The notes below the pieces were generated by a model. The model was not told the DNA's origin and did not search any database. It saw only the letters and a program-made list of their open reading frames with translations. A stretch of DNA of 64,000 nt. Origin: Natrinema halophilum (GTDB taxonomy: Archaea > Halobacteriota > Halobacteria > Halobacteriales > Natrialbaceae). Positions 9,008-16,448 of the stretch are shown in pieces; position 1 is the stretch's first letter, and the number at the start of each line of letters is the position of its first letter. Location: NCBI RefSeq assembly GCF_013402815.2, contig NZ_CP058601.1, positions 2,046,001 to 2,110,000 on the forward strand, given 5' to 3'. Made by a program: the position numbers and the translations under genes.

Positions 9008-9703
9008 TTACTCGTCGTCCGTCGAACGATCCTCAGTCGCTTCGAACGACACCGTCGGATTCGAACCGTCCGAGTCTCTGGAATCACCGAACCCGCCACT
9101 GAGAACGCGCGCAAGCGCTTCTTCGACGCGTTCACCGGTTTCGATGATGCGCTCCGGCTCGGCTTCGACGACGAACCCCGAGGTGACGTTCGGTGCTGTG
9201 GGGATAAACAGCACTTCACGGCCGTCGTCGGTGACGTTCCCGGTTTTGAACGCCGTCATCTGTGTCCCGTCCCAACTCGAGACCCTGACCGGTTCCTGCA
9301 GCGCCTGTTCGTCTCCGAGCGTGGTTTCGGCGGCAACCTTCGATGCGTTATAGACGACGCGTAGCCCCGGAACGCGGTTAGCCACGCCGTCGATGCCCCG
9401 GGCGAAGACGTCGCCGATCGTCGTTCGCGTGAGGGTGCCGATCACGACCGTCACCAGACAGAAAAAGCTCAGGGAAACGACGACACGGAGGAGACGGATG
9501 ACCAGCAGTCGAGTCGGTTCGTGACCGATCAGCCCGCTGAGTATCTCGCCGTTGAACAGAACCATCGGTGTGAGACCGGTGACGATCGCGTACAACCGAT
9601 ACACGACGTAAAACGTCACGAGTATCGGTCCGAGGAGAATAAGCCCGCTCGCAAACACTCTCTTCCACGCCGCCATAGGTAGCGTATCTGACTGCTGAGG
9701 CAT
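9008..9703 (-). CDS. DUF502-family membrane protein
   Basis: This 231-residue protein has two N-terminal transmembrane segments (about residues 14-40 and 62-90) and then a soluble domain with VPGLRVVYNASKVAAETT, the landmark that I associate with DUF502 proteins. The C-terminal 30 residues are acidic and low in complexity. The function of the family is unknown; a role in envelope maintenance or transport has been suggested from its position next to transporters in other genomes. The start MPQQSDTL was chosen because upstream residues in the open frame are Arg-rich and not protein-like. It lies downstream of the glutamate dehydrogenase gene on the same strand with a gap of about 110 bases. Confidence 0.75.
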   Translation of the reverse strand: MPQQSDTLPMAAWKRVFASGLILLGPILVTFYVVYRLYAIVTGLTPMVLFNGEILSGLIGHEPTRLLVIRLLRVVVSLSFFCLVTVVIGTLTRTTIGDVFARGIDGVANRVPGLRVVYNASKVAAETTLGDEQALQEPVRVSSWDGTQMTAFKTGNVTDDGREVLFIPTAPNVTSGFVVEAEPERIIETGERVEEALARVLSGGFGDSRDSDGSNPTVSFEATEDRSTDDE

Positions 9704-9816
9704 GAGGCCTTCCCTTTCGTCGAGCGACGCCGCACGATGGCGTGGCCGACTGCTGCCGGTCGACCGACGAAACAATCTTCGAGGAGCGACGAATTCCCCG
9801 ACTGCCAGTGGTTCGG

Positions 9817-11097
9817 CTACGGCCAGAGACCGCGCGTTGCCTTCGCCTCCGCGATCCGGGAAAGCGCGACCACGTAGGCGGCGTCGCGCCAGGTTAGCCC
9901 CTCGTCGTCGACTTTCGTCCGTACGTCGGTCCATGCATCGAGCATGTGTTCCTCGAGTTCGTCGTTGACCCGGTCGAGCGACCATTGTCGGCGGTTGATA
10001 TCCTGGAGCCACTCGAAGTACGAGACGGTGACGCCGCCCGCGTTCGCCAGGATGTCCGGGATCACCGGGACGTCCCGTTCCTCGAGGATAGTATCGGCGG
10101 CGAACGTCGTCGGGCCGTTCGCGCCCTCGACGACGATATCGGCTTCGATGGCGTCGGCGTTGTCAGCGGTGATGACGTTGCCGACGGCTGCCGGAACGAG
10201 AAGGTCGACGTCGAGTTCGAGGAGCGCTTCGTTGGTCATCGTTTCGGGCGCGTCCTGCTCGAGTACCGCTTCGGGTTCCTCGTCGTGGGTCGGGATCGCG
10301 TGCGTCTCGAGCCCGTTGGGGTCGTAGATCGCCCCGTTGACATCGCTAACGGCGACGACGGTCGCGCCCCACTCCTCGAGTAGGCGGGCAGCGTTGGCGC
10401 CGACGCTACCGAATCCCTGGACGGCGATCGTAGTGTCTGTCAGATCGTGATCGTAGTAGTCGATGGCTTCTCGCGCGATAATTGCGGTCGAACGGCCGGG
10501 GGCTTTCTCGCGACCGTAGGAGCCGCCGATGATCGGGGGCTTTCCCGTGACGACGCCGGGAATCGTCTCGCCCTGTTGCATCGAGTAGGCGTCCATGAAC
10601 CAGGCCATCGTCTGTGCGTCGGTTCCCATGTCCGGTGCGGGAACGTCCTTCGTTGGACCTACGACGTTGCGCAGTTCCTCGGCGAATCGACGGGTGAGCC
10701 GTTCGGTCTCGTCTGCGGATAGGCCCTTCGGATCGACGGCGATGCCGCCTTTCCCGCCGCCGAAGGGGAGGTCCATTACCGCACACTTCCAGGTCATCCA
10801 CATCGAGAGACCGATGCACTCCTCGCTCGTTACGTCGGGGTGGTACCGAAGTCCGCCTTTGTACGGGCCACGAACATCGTCGTGCTGGGCCCGATACCCT
10901 GTAAATACCTCCACGCTGCCGTCATCACGCTCGAGTGGGACCGACACCTGCTGAACCCGCGTCGGATACTTTAGGCGTTCGACGACGCCGGGGTCAACGT
11001 CGATGTGAGTCGCCGCGCGCTCGAGCTGTCGGCGGGCAGTGGTGAGCGCCGAGTCGAGTTCGTCTTCGGGTTCGGGTTCCGTTGGAGGCGATGTCAT
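9817..11097 (-). CDS. Glu/Leu/Phe/Val-type amino acid dehydrogenase (glutamate dehydrogenase)
   Basis: The 426 residues match hexameric glutamate dehydrogenases. The substrate-binding region [10 protein letters not shown] (Lys80) and catalytic PFGGGKGG (Lys116) are present, followed by a Rossmann domain with [12 protein letters not shown]. It should catalyse reversible oxidative deamination of glutamate to 2-oxoglutarate. Downstream of the DoeA-like gene on the same strand (gap about 130 bases), it may recycle the glutamate formed by the nearby aminotransferase; that link is inferred. Haloarchaea usually carry several GDH paralogues, so this need not be the main assimilatory enzyme. Confidence 0.92.
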   Translation of the reverse strand: MTSPPTEPEPEDELDSALTTARRQLERAATHIDVDPGVVERLKYPTRVQQVSVPLERDDGSVEVFTGYRAQHDDVRGPYKGGLRYHPDVTSEECIGLSMWMTWKCAVMDLPFGGGKGGIAVDPKGLSADETERLTRRFAEELRNVVGPTKDVPAPDMGTDAQTMAWFMDAYSMQQGETIPGVVTGKPPIIGGSYGREKAPGRSTAIIAREAIDYYDHDLTDTTIAVQGFGSVGANAARLLEEWGATVVAVSDVNGAIYDPNGLETHAIPTHDEEPEAVLEQDAPETMTNEALLELDVDLLVPAAVGNVITADNADAIEADIVVEGANGPTTFAADTILEERDVPVIPDILANAGGVTVSYFEWLQDINRRQWSLDRVNDELEEHMLDAWTDVRTKVDDEGLTWRDAAYVVALSRIAEAKATRGLWP

Positions 11098-11229
11098 CGT
11101 CGTGGAAGTTGACCGGGAAGGATCATTGTCATTGTGGTTGATGGAGGAGTATTAGCGGGGCGGGTGACCGGGAGCGATTGTCGTCAGAGGGGGCGACCGG
11201 GATCGAATTCGGGTGTGAATTGGACCTGA

Positions 11230-12408
11230 TCATGCGGTAAACAGCCGTCGCGGGAAGTTAGCCAGCGTCTCTGCACCGTCTCCGGTAACGTGGAACGTTT
11301 CGCTGATTTCCATGCCGATCTCGTCGGTCCAGATACCCGGTATCATGTGGAACGTCATGTCTTCCTCGAGCACTGTTTCGTCGCCAGGGCGAAGGCTAGC
11401 GGTGTGTTCGCCCCAGTCCGGCGGATATCCGAGTCCCATCGAATACCCGATTCGGTCTTCCTTCTCGAGGCCGTACTCTGCGATGGTATCGCGCCAGGCC
11501 CTTTCGACTGCTTCGCACGTGACGCCGGGTTCGGCGGCATCGAGGGCCGCTTCGAGCCCTTCGACGACGATGTCGGCAGTTCGTTCGAGTTCTGCAGGTG
11601 GATCGCCGACGAACGTCGTCCGAGCGAGCGGGGAATGATACCGGTGACGGCAGCCGGAGAGTTCGATGATAACCGGATCACCGTCTTCGAACGGACGATC
11701 GGTCCAGGTCAGGTGCGGCGTCCCTGTGTGGTCGCCGGTCGGCATCAGCGGGACGATAGAGGGATAGTCGCCGCCGTAGTCCTCGGTGCCGGTGATCAGC
11801 GCCTCGTAGATCGCCGCGGCGGCCTCGTACTCCGGTACGCCGGCTTCGATCGCGTCCAGGCCAGCTTGCATGGCGGTTTCAGAAATTCGGGCGGCTTCGC
11901 GCATGTACTCGAGTTCCTGCTCGGATTTTTTGATCCGAACCCAGCCGACCAGTAGCGTCGCGTCCGCGAACTCGGCCTCAGGAAGGTTCTCCTGCAGACG
12001 TGTATACGATTTGGCGGTGAAATAAGAGGCATCCATCTCGAGGCCGATTCGGCCGTCGGCGACGGCCAGTTCCTCAAGGACACCCGCGACGTAATCCATC
12101 GGGTGCAGATCGTGGGGCGAGTGAACGTGGTCGTCGCTGTAGGCGCGGATACTTTCCTCAGCGAGGTGAGTCGTCGCTCGTGCACCGTTCGCGTCCATCC
12201 CGCGCCCGATCCAGACCGGTTCGTCGCGGTCGGGGGTGACGACGACGGCCTGATGGACGTAAAACGACCAGCCGTCGTACCCTGTCAGGTAGTTCATGTT
12301 CGCCGGATCGGCGACGACGATAGCGTCGAGATTCTCCTCGTGCAATCGCTCTTTCGTCCGGTCGACCCGACGCTCGTACTCCCGTTCGTCGAAAACGTCA
12401 TGTGGCAT
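11230..12408 (-). CDS. doeA: M24 creatinase-like hydrolase, probable ectoine hydrolase DoeA/EutD
   Basis: This is a 392-residue pita-bread-fold protein. The N-terminal domain carries LTGYDGWSFYVHQ (residues 41-53) and IGRGMDANGA (67-76), which I recognise as typical of ectoine hydrolases and not of prolidases. In the catalytic domain the segment around 245-265 reads DPVIIELSG...RYHSPLART, so the two Asp metal ligands of classical M24 peptidases are absent, as in creatinase. Ectoine hydrolase opens the ectoine ring to N-acetyl-2,4-diaminobutyrate in the cytoplasm. It is upstream of GDH on the same strand and near a BCCT transporter, M20 deacetylases and an omega-aminotransferase, which supports the call. 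A creatinase or Xaa-Pro peptidase paralogue is less likely. Confidence 0.78.
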   Translation of the reverse strand: MPHDVFDEREYERRVDRTKERLHEENLDAIVVADPANMNYLTGYDGWSFYVHQAVVVTPDRDEPVWIGRGMDANGARATTHLAEESIRAYSDDHVHSPHDLHPMDYVAGVLEELAVADGRIGLEMDASYFTAKSYTRLQENLPEAEFADATLLVGWVRIKKSEQELEYMREAARISETAMQAGLDAIEAGVPEYEAAAAIYEALITGTEDYGGDYPSIVPLMPTGDHTGTPHLTWTDRPFEDGDPVIIELSGCRHRYHSPLARTTFVGDPPAELERTADIVVEGLEAALDAAEPGVTCEAVERAWRDTIAEYGLEKEDRIGYSMGLGYPPDWGEHTASLRPGDETVLEEDMTFHMIPGIWTDEIGMEISETFHVTGDGAETLANFPRRLFTA

Positions 12409-12476
12409 GATAACAGGCCCTCACTCGAACCATCACCAAGGAGTGGTAAAACCTTTTCGTTGATGGTGAAAACGGA

Positions 12477-12488
12477 TTGTGTGTATAG
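12477..12488. promoter_or_regulatory. TTGTGTGTATAG element upstream of the DoeA-like gene
   Basis: On the minus strand this reads ctatacacacaa, similar to elements at 1691, 3586, 7761 and 7783 before other island genes. It lies 69 bases upstream of the DoeA-like start, a plausible distance for an operator near the promoter. Confidence 0.3.
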
Positions 12489-12548
12489 TTGGGCAAAAAC
12501 ACGTCCACTCGAGCGTTTATGAAACCGACCGTCATACTGGGACAAACC

Positions 12549-12571
12549 ACCGGCGATTAAGACACGCCGGT
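12549..12571 (+). promoter_or_regulatory. Hairpin in the carS leader
   Basis: A perfect 7-bp stem (ACCGGCG / CGCCGGT) with a 9-base A/T-rich loop ends 14 bases before the carS ATG. It could be an RNA hairpin affecting ribosome access, or a DNA operator. Confidence 0.35.
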
Positions 12572-12585
12572 TCGTCCGGGCGAAC

Positions 12586-13131
12586 ATGGCAGTACTCGAG
12601 ACAATCGTAATTGCGTTCTGGGTGATGTTACCGGCGTACGTCCCCAACAACGCCGCGGTGCTGGCAGGAGGCGGTCGACCGATCGACGGCGGCCGAACGT
12701 GGGGGGAAAAGCGGGTGCTTGGCGACGGGAAAACGTGGCGAGGGACGGCGATGGGTATTCTCGCAGGCGTCACGCTCGCAGCACTTCTCACCTATCTCGC
12801 GCCCGACGTCGGCGATTCGCTTGGCTTTTCGGTCCCGCAGTTCACGCCGCTTGCGGCGCTCGGCCTCTCCGGCGGCGCGATGCTCGGCGACATCCTCGCG
12901 TCCTTTCTCAAGCGCCGGTCCGGCCGTCAACGCGGCGCGATGTTCCCCGGTCTCGACCAGTTGGACTTCGTCGTCGTCTCGCTTCCCCTGACCGCCCTGC
13001 TGGCGTTCGACTGGTTTACTACCTGGTTTTCGCTCGAGGTGCTTTTCGTCGTGATCGTCATCACCCCGATACTCCATATCACGACGAATATGATCGCGTA
13101 CAAACTGGGGCTGAAGAACGAGCCGTGGTAG
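12586..13131 (+). CDS. carS: CDP-archaeol synthase CarS
   Basis: This 181-residue integral membrane protein has about five hydrophobic segments and family landmarks NNAAVLAGGGRPIDGG near the N-terminus and LKRRSGRQRGAMFPGLDQLDF in a cytoplasmic loop. CarS transfers CMP from CTP to 2,3-digeranylgeranylglyceryl phosphate, the activation step for archaeal polar lipids, at the cytoplasmic membrane. Length and start agree with the family, and the N-terminal Met leads directly into the first membrane helix. It stands alone, divergent from the DoeA-like gene. Confidence 0.93.
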   Translation: MAVLETIVIAFWVMLPAYVPNNAAVLAGGGRPIDGGRTWGEKRVLGDGKTWRGTAMGILAGVTLAALLTYLAPDVGDSLGFSVPQFTPLAALGLSGGAMLGDILASFLKRRSGRQRGAMFPGLDQLDFVVVSLPLTALLAFDWFTTWFSLEVLFVVIVITPILHITTNMIAYKLGLKNEPW

Positions 13132-13227
13132 CCTGCCCGAGGACTCGATATTGACATCAGATGCCGAATACAGCGCCGAATGGCAACCCATCGCGGCCAA
13201 ACCCGTCGATATTCGTTGGTTCTACCG

Positions 13228-14187
13228 TTATTCGAGCGCCGCGTGCAGATCCGCGACGGCGTCGTCGTAGGCCTCGTGGGCCCGCTCGAGATTCACGGGC
13301 TCGGAAATCATGTTGAAGAAGCCGTGGATCACGTCGTCGTAGTGGTGGAATTCGACCGGGACGCCGTCGTTCTCGAGTCGCTCGGCGAGGTTCGCTCCGT
13401 CATCGCGCAACGGGTCGAACCCGGCCGTGAGAATCGTCGCCGGCGGGAGATCTGAGAGGTCGTGGGCGAGTTGAGGCATGGCGTAGACGTTCCCCTGATC
13501 GAACGCCGATTCGAATCGATGACCGCGGAACCACTCCATGTCGTCTTTCGTGAGAAAGTAGCCGTCCCCGTTTTCCTCGTAGGCCTCGGTCTCGGTCACT
13601 TTTCCCGTACTGGGGTAGATCAGTAGCTGATAGGCGATGTCGGGACCGCCGCGGTCCCTGACGAGTAGCGACAGCCCAGCCGCGAGGTTGCCGCCGGCGC
13701 TGTCCCCCGCAACGACGATTCGATCCGGATCGGCTCCGAGATCGGGTGCAGTCTGGGCCGCCCACTCGAGGGCGGCATAACAGTCCTCGAGTCCCTCGGG
13801 GAAGGGGTGTTCGGGGGCGAGCCCGTAGTCGACGCTGACGACGGGATACCCGGAGTCGGCGGCCAATTTCCGGCAGGTACCGTCGTGGGTGTCGATGTTC
13901 CCGATGACCCAGCCGCCGCCGTGGATATAGAGGAGTAGCGGTCGATCATCGCCCTCGGTTCCCGGGTCGTAGATTCGAATCGGCAGGTCGCCGTGCGGGC
14001 CGTCGATGATTCGGTCCTCGACCGACTCGAGTTCGATCTCGGGCTCTCCCCCGGCTTGCATTTCGTCGAACATCCGCCGCGCCTCATCGGGGGATACCTC
14101 GTCGAACGAGGGTGCGTCGAGGGATTCGTACAGTTCGAGAAACGCCTGCACTTCGGGGTGAGGTTCGGCTGCGCTGCGTGGCGTCAT
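13228..14187 (-). CDS. Alpha/beta hydrolase, hormone-sensitive-lipase type esterase
   Basis: The 319 residues match the HSL/bHSL esterase family. The oxyanion motif HGGGW is at 89-94, the nucleophile Ser163 is in GDSAGG, and a C-terminal Asp (GFDPLRDDG) and His (DVIHGFF) complete the triad. An N-terminal cap region (PEVQAFLELY...SPDEARRMF) is typical. No signal peptide is seen, so a cytoplasmic carboxylesterase is likely; the natural substrate is unknown. The gene is monocistronic, between carS and pyrE, with an A/T-rich promoter region upstream around 14195-14230. Confidence 0.9.
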   Translation of the reverse strand: MTPRSAAEPHPEVQAFLELYESLDAPSFDEVSPDEARRMFDEMQAGGEPEIELESVEDRIIDGPHGDLPIRIYDPGTEGDDRPLLLYIHGGGWVIGNIDTHDGTCRKLAADSGYPVVSVDYGLAPEHPFPEGLEDCYAALEWAAQTAPDLGADPDRIVVAGDSAGGNLAAGLSLLVRDRGGPDIAYQLLIYPSTGKVTETEAYEENGDGYFLTKDDMEWFRGHRFESAFDQGNVYAMPQLAHDLSDLPPATILTAGFDPLRDDGANLAERLENDGVPVEFHHYDDVIHGFFNMISEPVNLERAHEAYDDAVADLHAALE

Positions 14188-14346
14188 AGTACAACCGTTC
14201 GCGAACGGGAATAAAAAGATACCTGCAACGGAAATTCTCGGATTTGCACAGTAAGGCGATTTCGCGATTTCGCGCGCCGATGATGGACGACCGGCGGCGC
14301 GTCACGTTTCACACCGCTTATTTCGGTTCGGTGCGCCCTCTCGAGC

Positions 14347-14871
14347 ATGACGAACCAGGAACTCATCGACGCCCTCCGAGCGGCCGACGCCGTCCAGTTC
14401 GGCGAATTCGAACTCTCCCACGGCGGTACCAGCGAGTACTACGTCGACAAGTACCTCTTCGAAACGGACCCCGACTGTCTCGAATTGATCGCCGAGGCCT
14501 TCGCCGATCGGCTCGGCGCCGACGACAAACTCGGCGGGGTCGCACTCGGCGGGGTCCCGCTCGCAGCCGCAACCAGCGTCGCGGCCAGCGTTCCCTACGT
14601 CATCGCGCGCAAACAGCGCAAGGAGTACGGCACCGGGAATCTGATCGAAGGACGCCTCGAGGACGGAGAGGAGGTCGTCGTTCTCGAGGACATCGTGACG
14701 ACGGGAACGAGTCTCGTGGAGGCCGTCGAGGCGCTCCGGGATGCCGGCGCAACCGTCGAGCGGGCGCTCGTCGTCGTCGACCGCGAGGAGGGCGGCCGGG
14801 AGAACGTCGAGGACGCGGGACTCGAGATGGAGTCGCTCGTGACCGCAAGCGAACTGCTCGAGAGCCAGTAG
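14347..14871 (+). CDS. pyrE: Orotate phosphoribosyltransferase
   Basis: This 174-residue protein has the PRPP-binding loop [14 protein letters not shown] at about 110-123 and an Arg-Lys-Gln-Arg-Lys-rich flexible loop ([10 protein letters not shown]) expected for OPRTase. It forms orotidine monophosphate from orotate and PRPP in pyrimidine synthesis. A TATA-like gcttattt lies about 30 bases before the ATG, so the transcript is probably leaderless or nearly so. Haloarchaea also carry a PyrE-like regulator (see gfcR at 18540); this shorter protein lacks the N-terminal HTH and is the likely enzyme. Confidence 0.93.
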   Translation: MTNQELIDALRAADAVQFGEFELSHGGTSEYYVDKYLFETDPDCLELIAEAFADRLGADDKLGGVALGGVPLAAATSVAASVPYVIARKQRKEYGTGNLIEGRLEDGEEVVVLEDIVTTGTSLVEAVEALRDAGATVERALVVVDREEGGRENVEDAGLEMESLVTASELLESQ

Positions 14872-14935
14872 GGTTCCCCGCGGTGACGGGAGGGCAACCC
14901 ACACCGAGGTGATCGAGGGGGACGTCAGAGCGAAC

Positions 14936-15973
14936 TCAAGTGCCCTTGACCAGCTGGGTCACGCCAGCGGATTCGGCGACCATCCACACGACGAACAACC
15001 CATACGCCAGCAAAAGCACGTAAGACTCGAGGGCGGTGATCGAGAGATCGGTGCGCAGAAACGAAAACAGGAGAACGGTCGCGAGCGTCAACACGCCGAG
15101 CATCGGAACGGCCGCGCCGAAGTCTACGGGGACGGTTCCGACGATGAGCACGCCGATCGGAATCGCGACCAGAAGGTCGAACGTGTTCGAACCGAGGACG
15201 TTCCCGATGCTCGTGATTCCCCTGCCAGTCCGGGCCGATCGCACGCTGACGAGCATGTCCGGAAGACTCGTCGCCGCCGCCAGAATCATCACACCGGCGA
15301 GAAACTCGGGAATGCCGACCGCCTGACTGAGAGCTGTGATGCTCCCGACCAGTTGTTCGACGGCGATGAGGATAACCACCAGGCCGACGACGAGTTTTCC
15401 CCACTGGCGGCCGACATCGATTCCGTCCGTGACGCCCTCGGCGTCGTGGTCGCTGACGTCTTGCCACTGGATGAAGAGATACAATCCGTACAGGAGAAGC
15501 GGCAGCACTGCCAGGGGCCGGGTGAGCCTACCGGCGAGTTCGCTCCCGTCGGAGACGGGCACGTAAATGACGGCGAGTGCGAGGGTAATCACGAGCGCGG
15601 AGACGGCGATCATGTAGAACTGCGCTTCCTTGTAGACGATGGTGCGATTCGTGTCCAGGTCGCCGTCCGACACGAGTCCAGACAGCGCTGGAATAACGAG
15701 AATGTTGAATATCGCTGAGCCGACGATCGCACCGATACCCATGTTGAACGTTCCGGCAAAGCCCGCGATCACGACGGCCGCCAGTTCCGGAAAACTCGAG
15801 CCGACGGCGACGACGATCGAGCCCTGGACGACCGCCGGCAACCCGTAGTACGCCGAAAGCTGTTCCGCTGATTCTTCGAGCCACCCGCTCCCAAACCAGA
15901 CGAACCCCGTGGCGACGATAATGACGACCGCATAAACGACGGGTCCATCTGGGAGGAAGCCATCGAGGACCAT
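14936..15973 (-). CDS. Sodium/calcium exchanger family protein
   Basis: The 345 residues have ten or so membrane segments and two inverted-repeat alpha motifs: VGSSFPELAAVVIAG in the N-terminal half and AAATSLPDMLVSV with IGNVLGSNTFDLL in the C-terminal half. These are the ion-binding repeats of the CaCA superfamily; the conserved acidic residue is Glu in the first repeat and Asp in the second. It likely exchanges Ca2+ for Na+ or H+ across the cytoplasmic membrane. I chose the ATG at 15973; a GTG three codons upstream (15982) is possible. It converges with pyrE and has a gap of about 64 bases to it. Confidence 0.88.
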   Translation of the reverse strand: MVLDGFLPDGPVVYAVVIIVATGFVWFGSGWLEESAEQLSAYYGLPAVVQGSIVVAVGSSFPELAAVVIAGFAGTFNMGIGAIVGSAIFNILVIPALSGLVSDGDLDTNRTIVYKEAQFYMIAVSALVITLALAVIYVPVSDGSELAGRLTRPLAVLPLLLYGLYLFIQWQDVSDHDAEGVTDGIDVGRQWGKLVVGLVVILIAVEQLVGSITALSQAVGIPEFLAGVMILAAATSLPDMLVSVRSARTGRGITSIGNVLGSNTFDLLVAIPIGVLIVGTVPVDFGAAVPMLGVLTLATVLLFSFLRTDLSITALESYVLLLAYGLFVVWMVAESAGVTQLVKGT

Positions 15974-16282
15974 TACCTGCACGTCTCGGCCCGAAACTCA
16001 TTAGTTGTTCCATTGACTGGAGGCACCATTTCCGTCCGATTCGACGCGGTGAGTGTCGACGGACCAGCGAAGATCGGCCCATATTTCCAGATCGGTCTCG
16101 CGTGTCACTCGTCGTTCTCGAACGAAACGAGTAGCATCGATCGGGTCTGCGACCAGATTGGCCGCTTCGTCCGGTTAGAGGGCCAAATTTCGATGGCCGG
16201 TTCCGATAACTGTGACCGTGGCCCGAAATCGACCATTCGATCACGTGTCGTCATCGTGACCGGATCGCAGCCCATCACAACG

Positions 16283-16370
16283 CTTTTATCCTGCTCGAGA
16301 CTACGCGTAGCCACAGATGGTAGGTGTCCGCTTTACAGGGGCGTTTGCCCGCTTTTAACTCCCACCTACC
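16283..16370 (+). promoter_or_regulatory. thrS promoter and structured leader
   Basis: A TATA-like cttttatc at 16282-16289 is followed about 30 bases later by an ATG at 16317. From there the RNA could fold into a long stem, GGTAGGTG (16319-16326) with CACCTACC (16363-16370), that encloses a smaller GGGC-GTTT-GCCC hairpin (16339-16350). The left arm resembles a ribosome-binding sequence. The thrS start is 78 bases further on. This layout suggests a regulated leader. Confidence 0.45.
16317..16358 (+). CDS. Possible 13-codon leader ORF before thrS
   Basis: This tiny ORF (MVGVRFTGAFARF) starts at the position expected for a leaderless message from the TATA-like element at 16283 and lies inside the leader hairpin. 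It has one Thr codon only. Whether it is translated is unknown. The rest of the 465-base gap upstream (15983-16282) shows no gene. Confidence 0.25.
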   Translation: MVGVRFTGAFARF

Positions 16371-16448
16371 GCGTATTGCGTCGGCATCCGTCGGCCAGTG
16401 TGCGGAACGTGCGGACACGCAACCGGAATTCTCACCCCATCCACAGCT

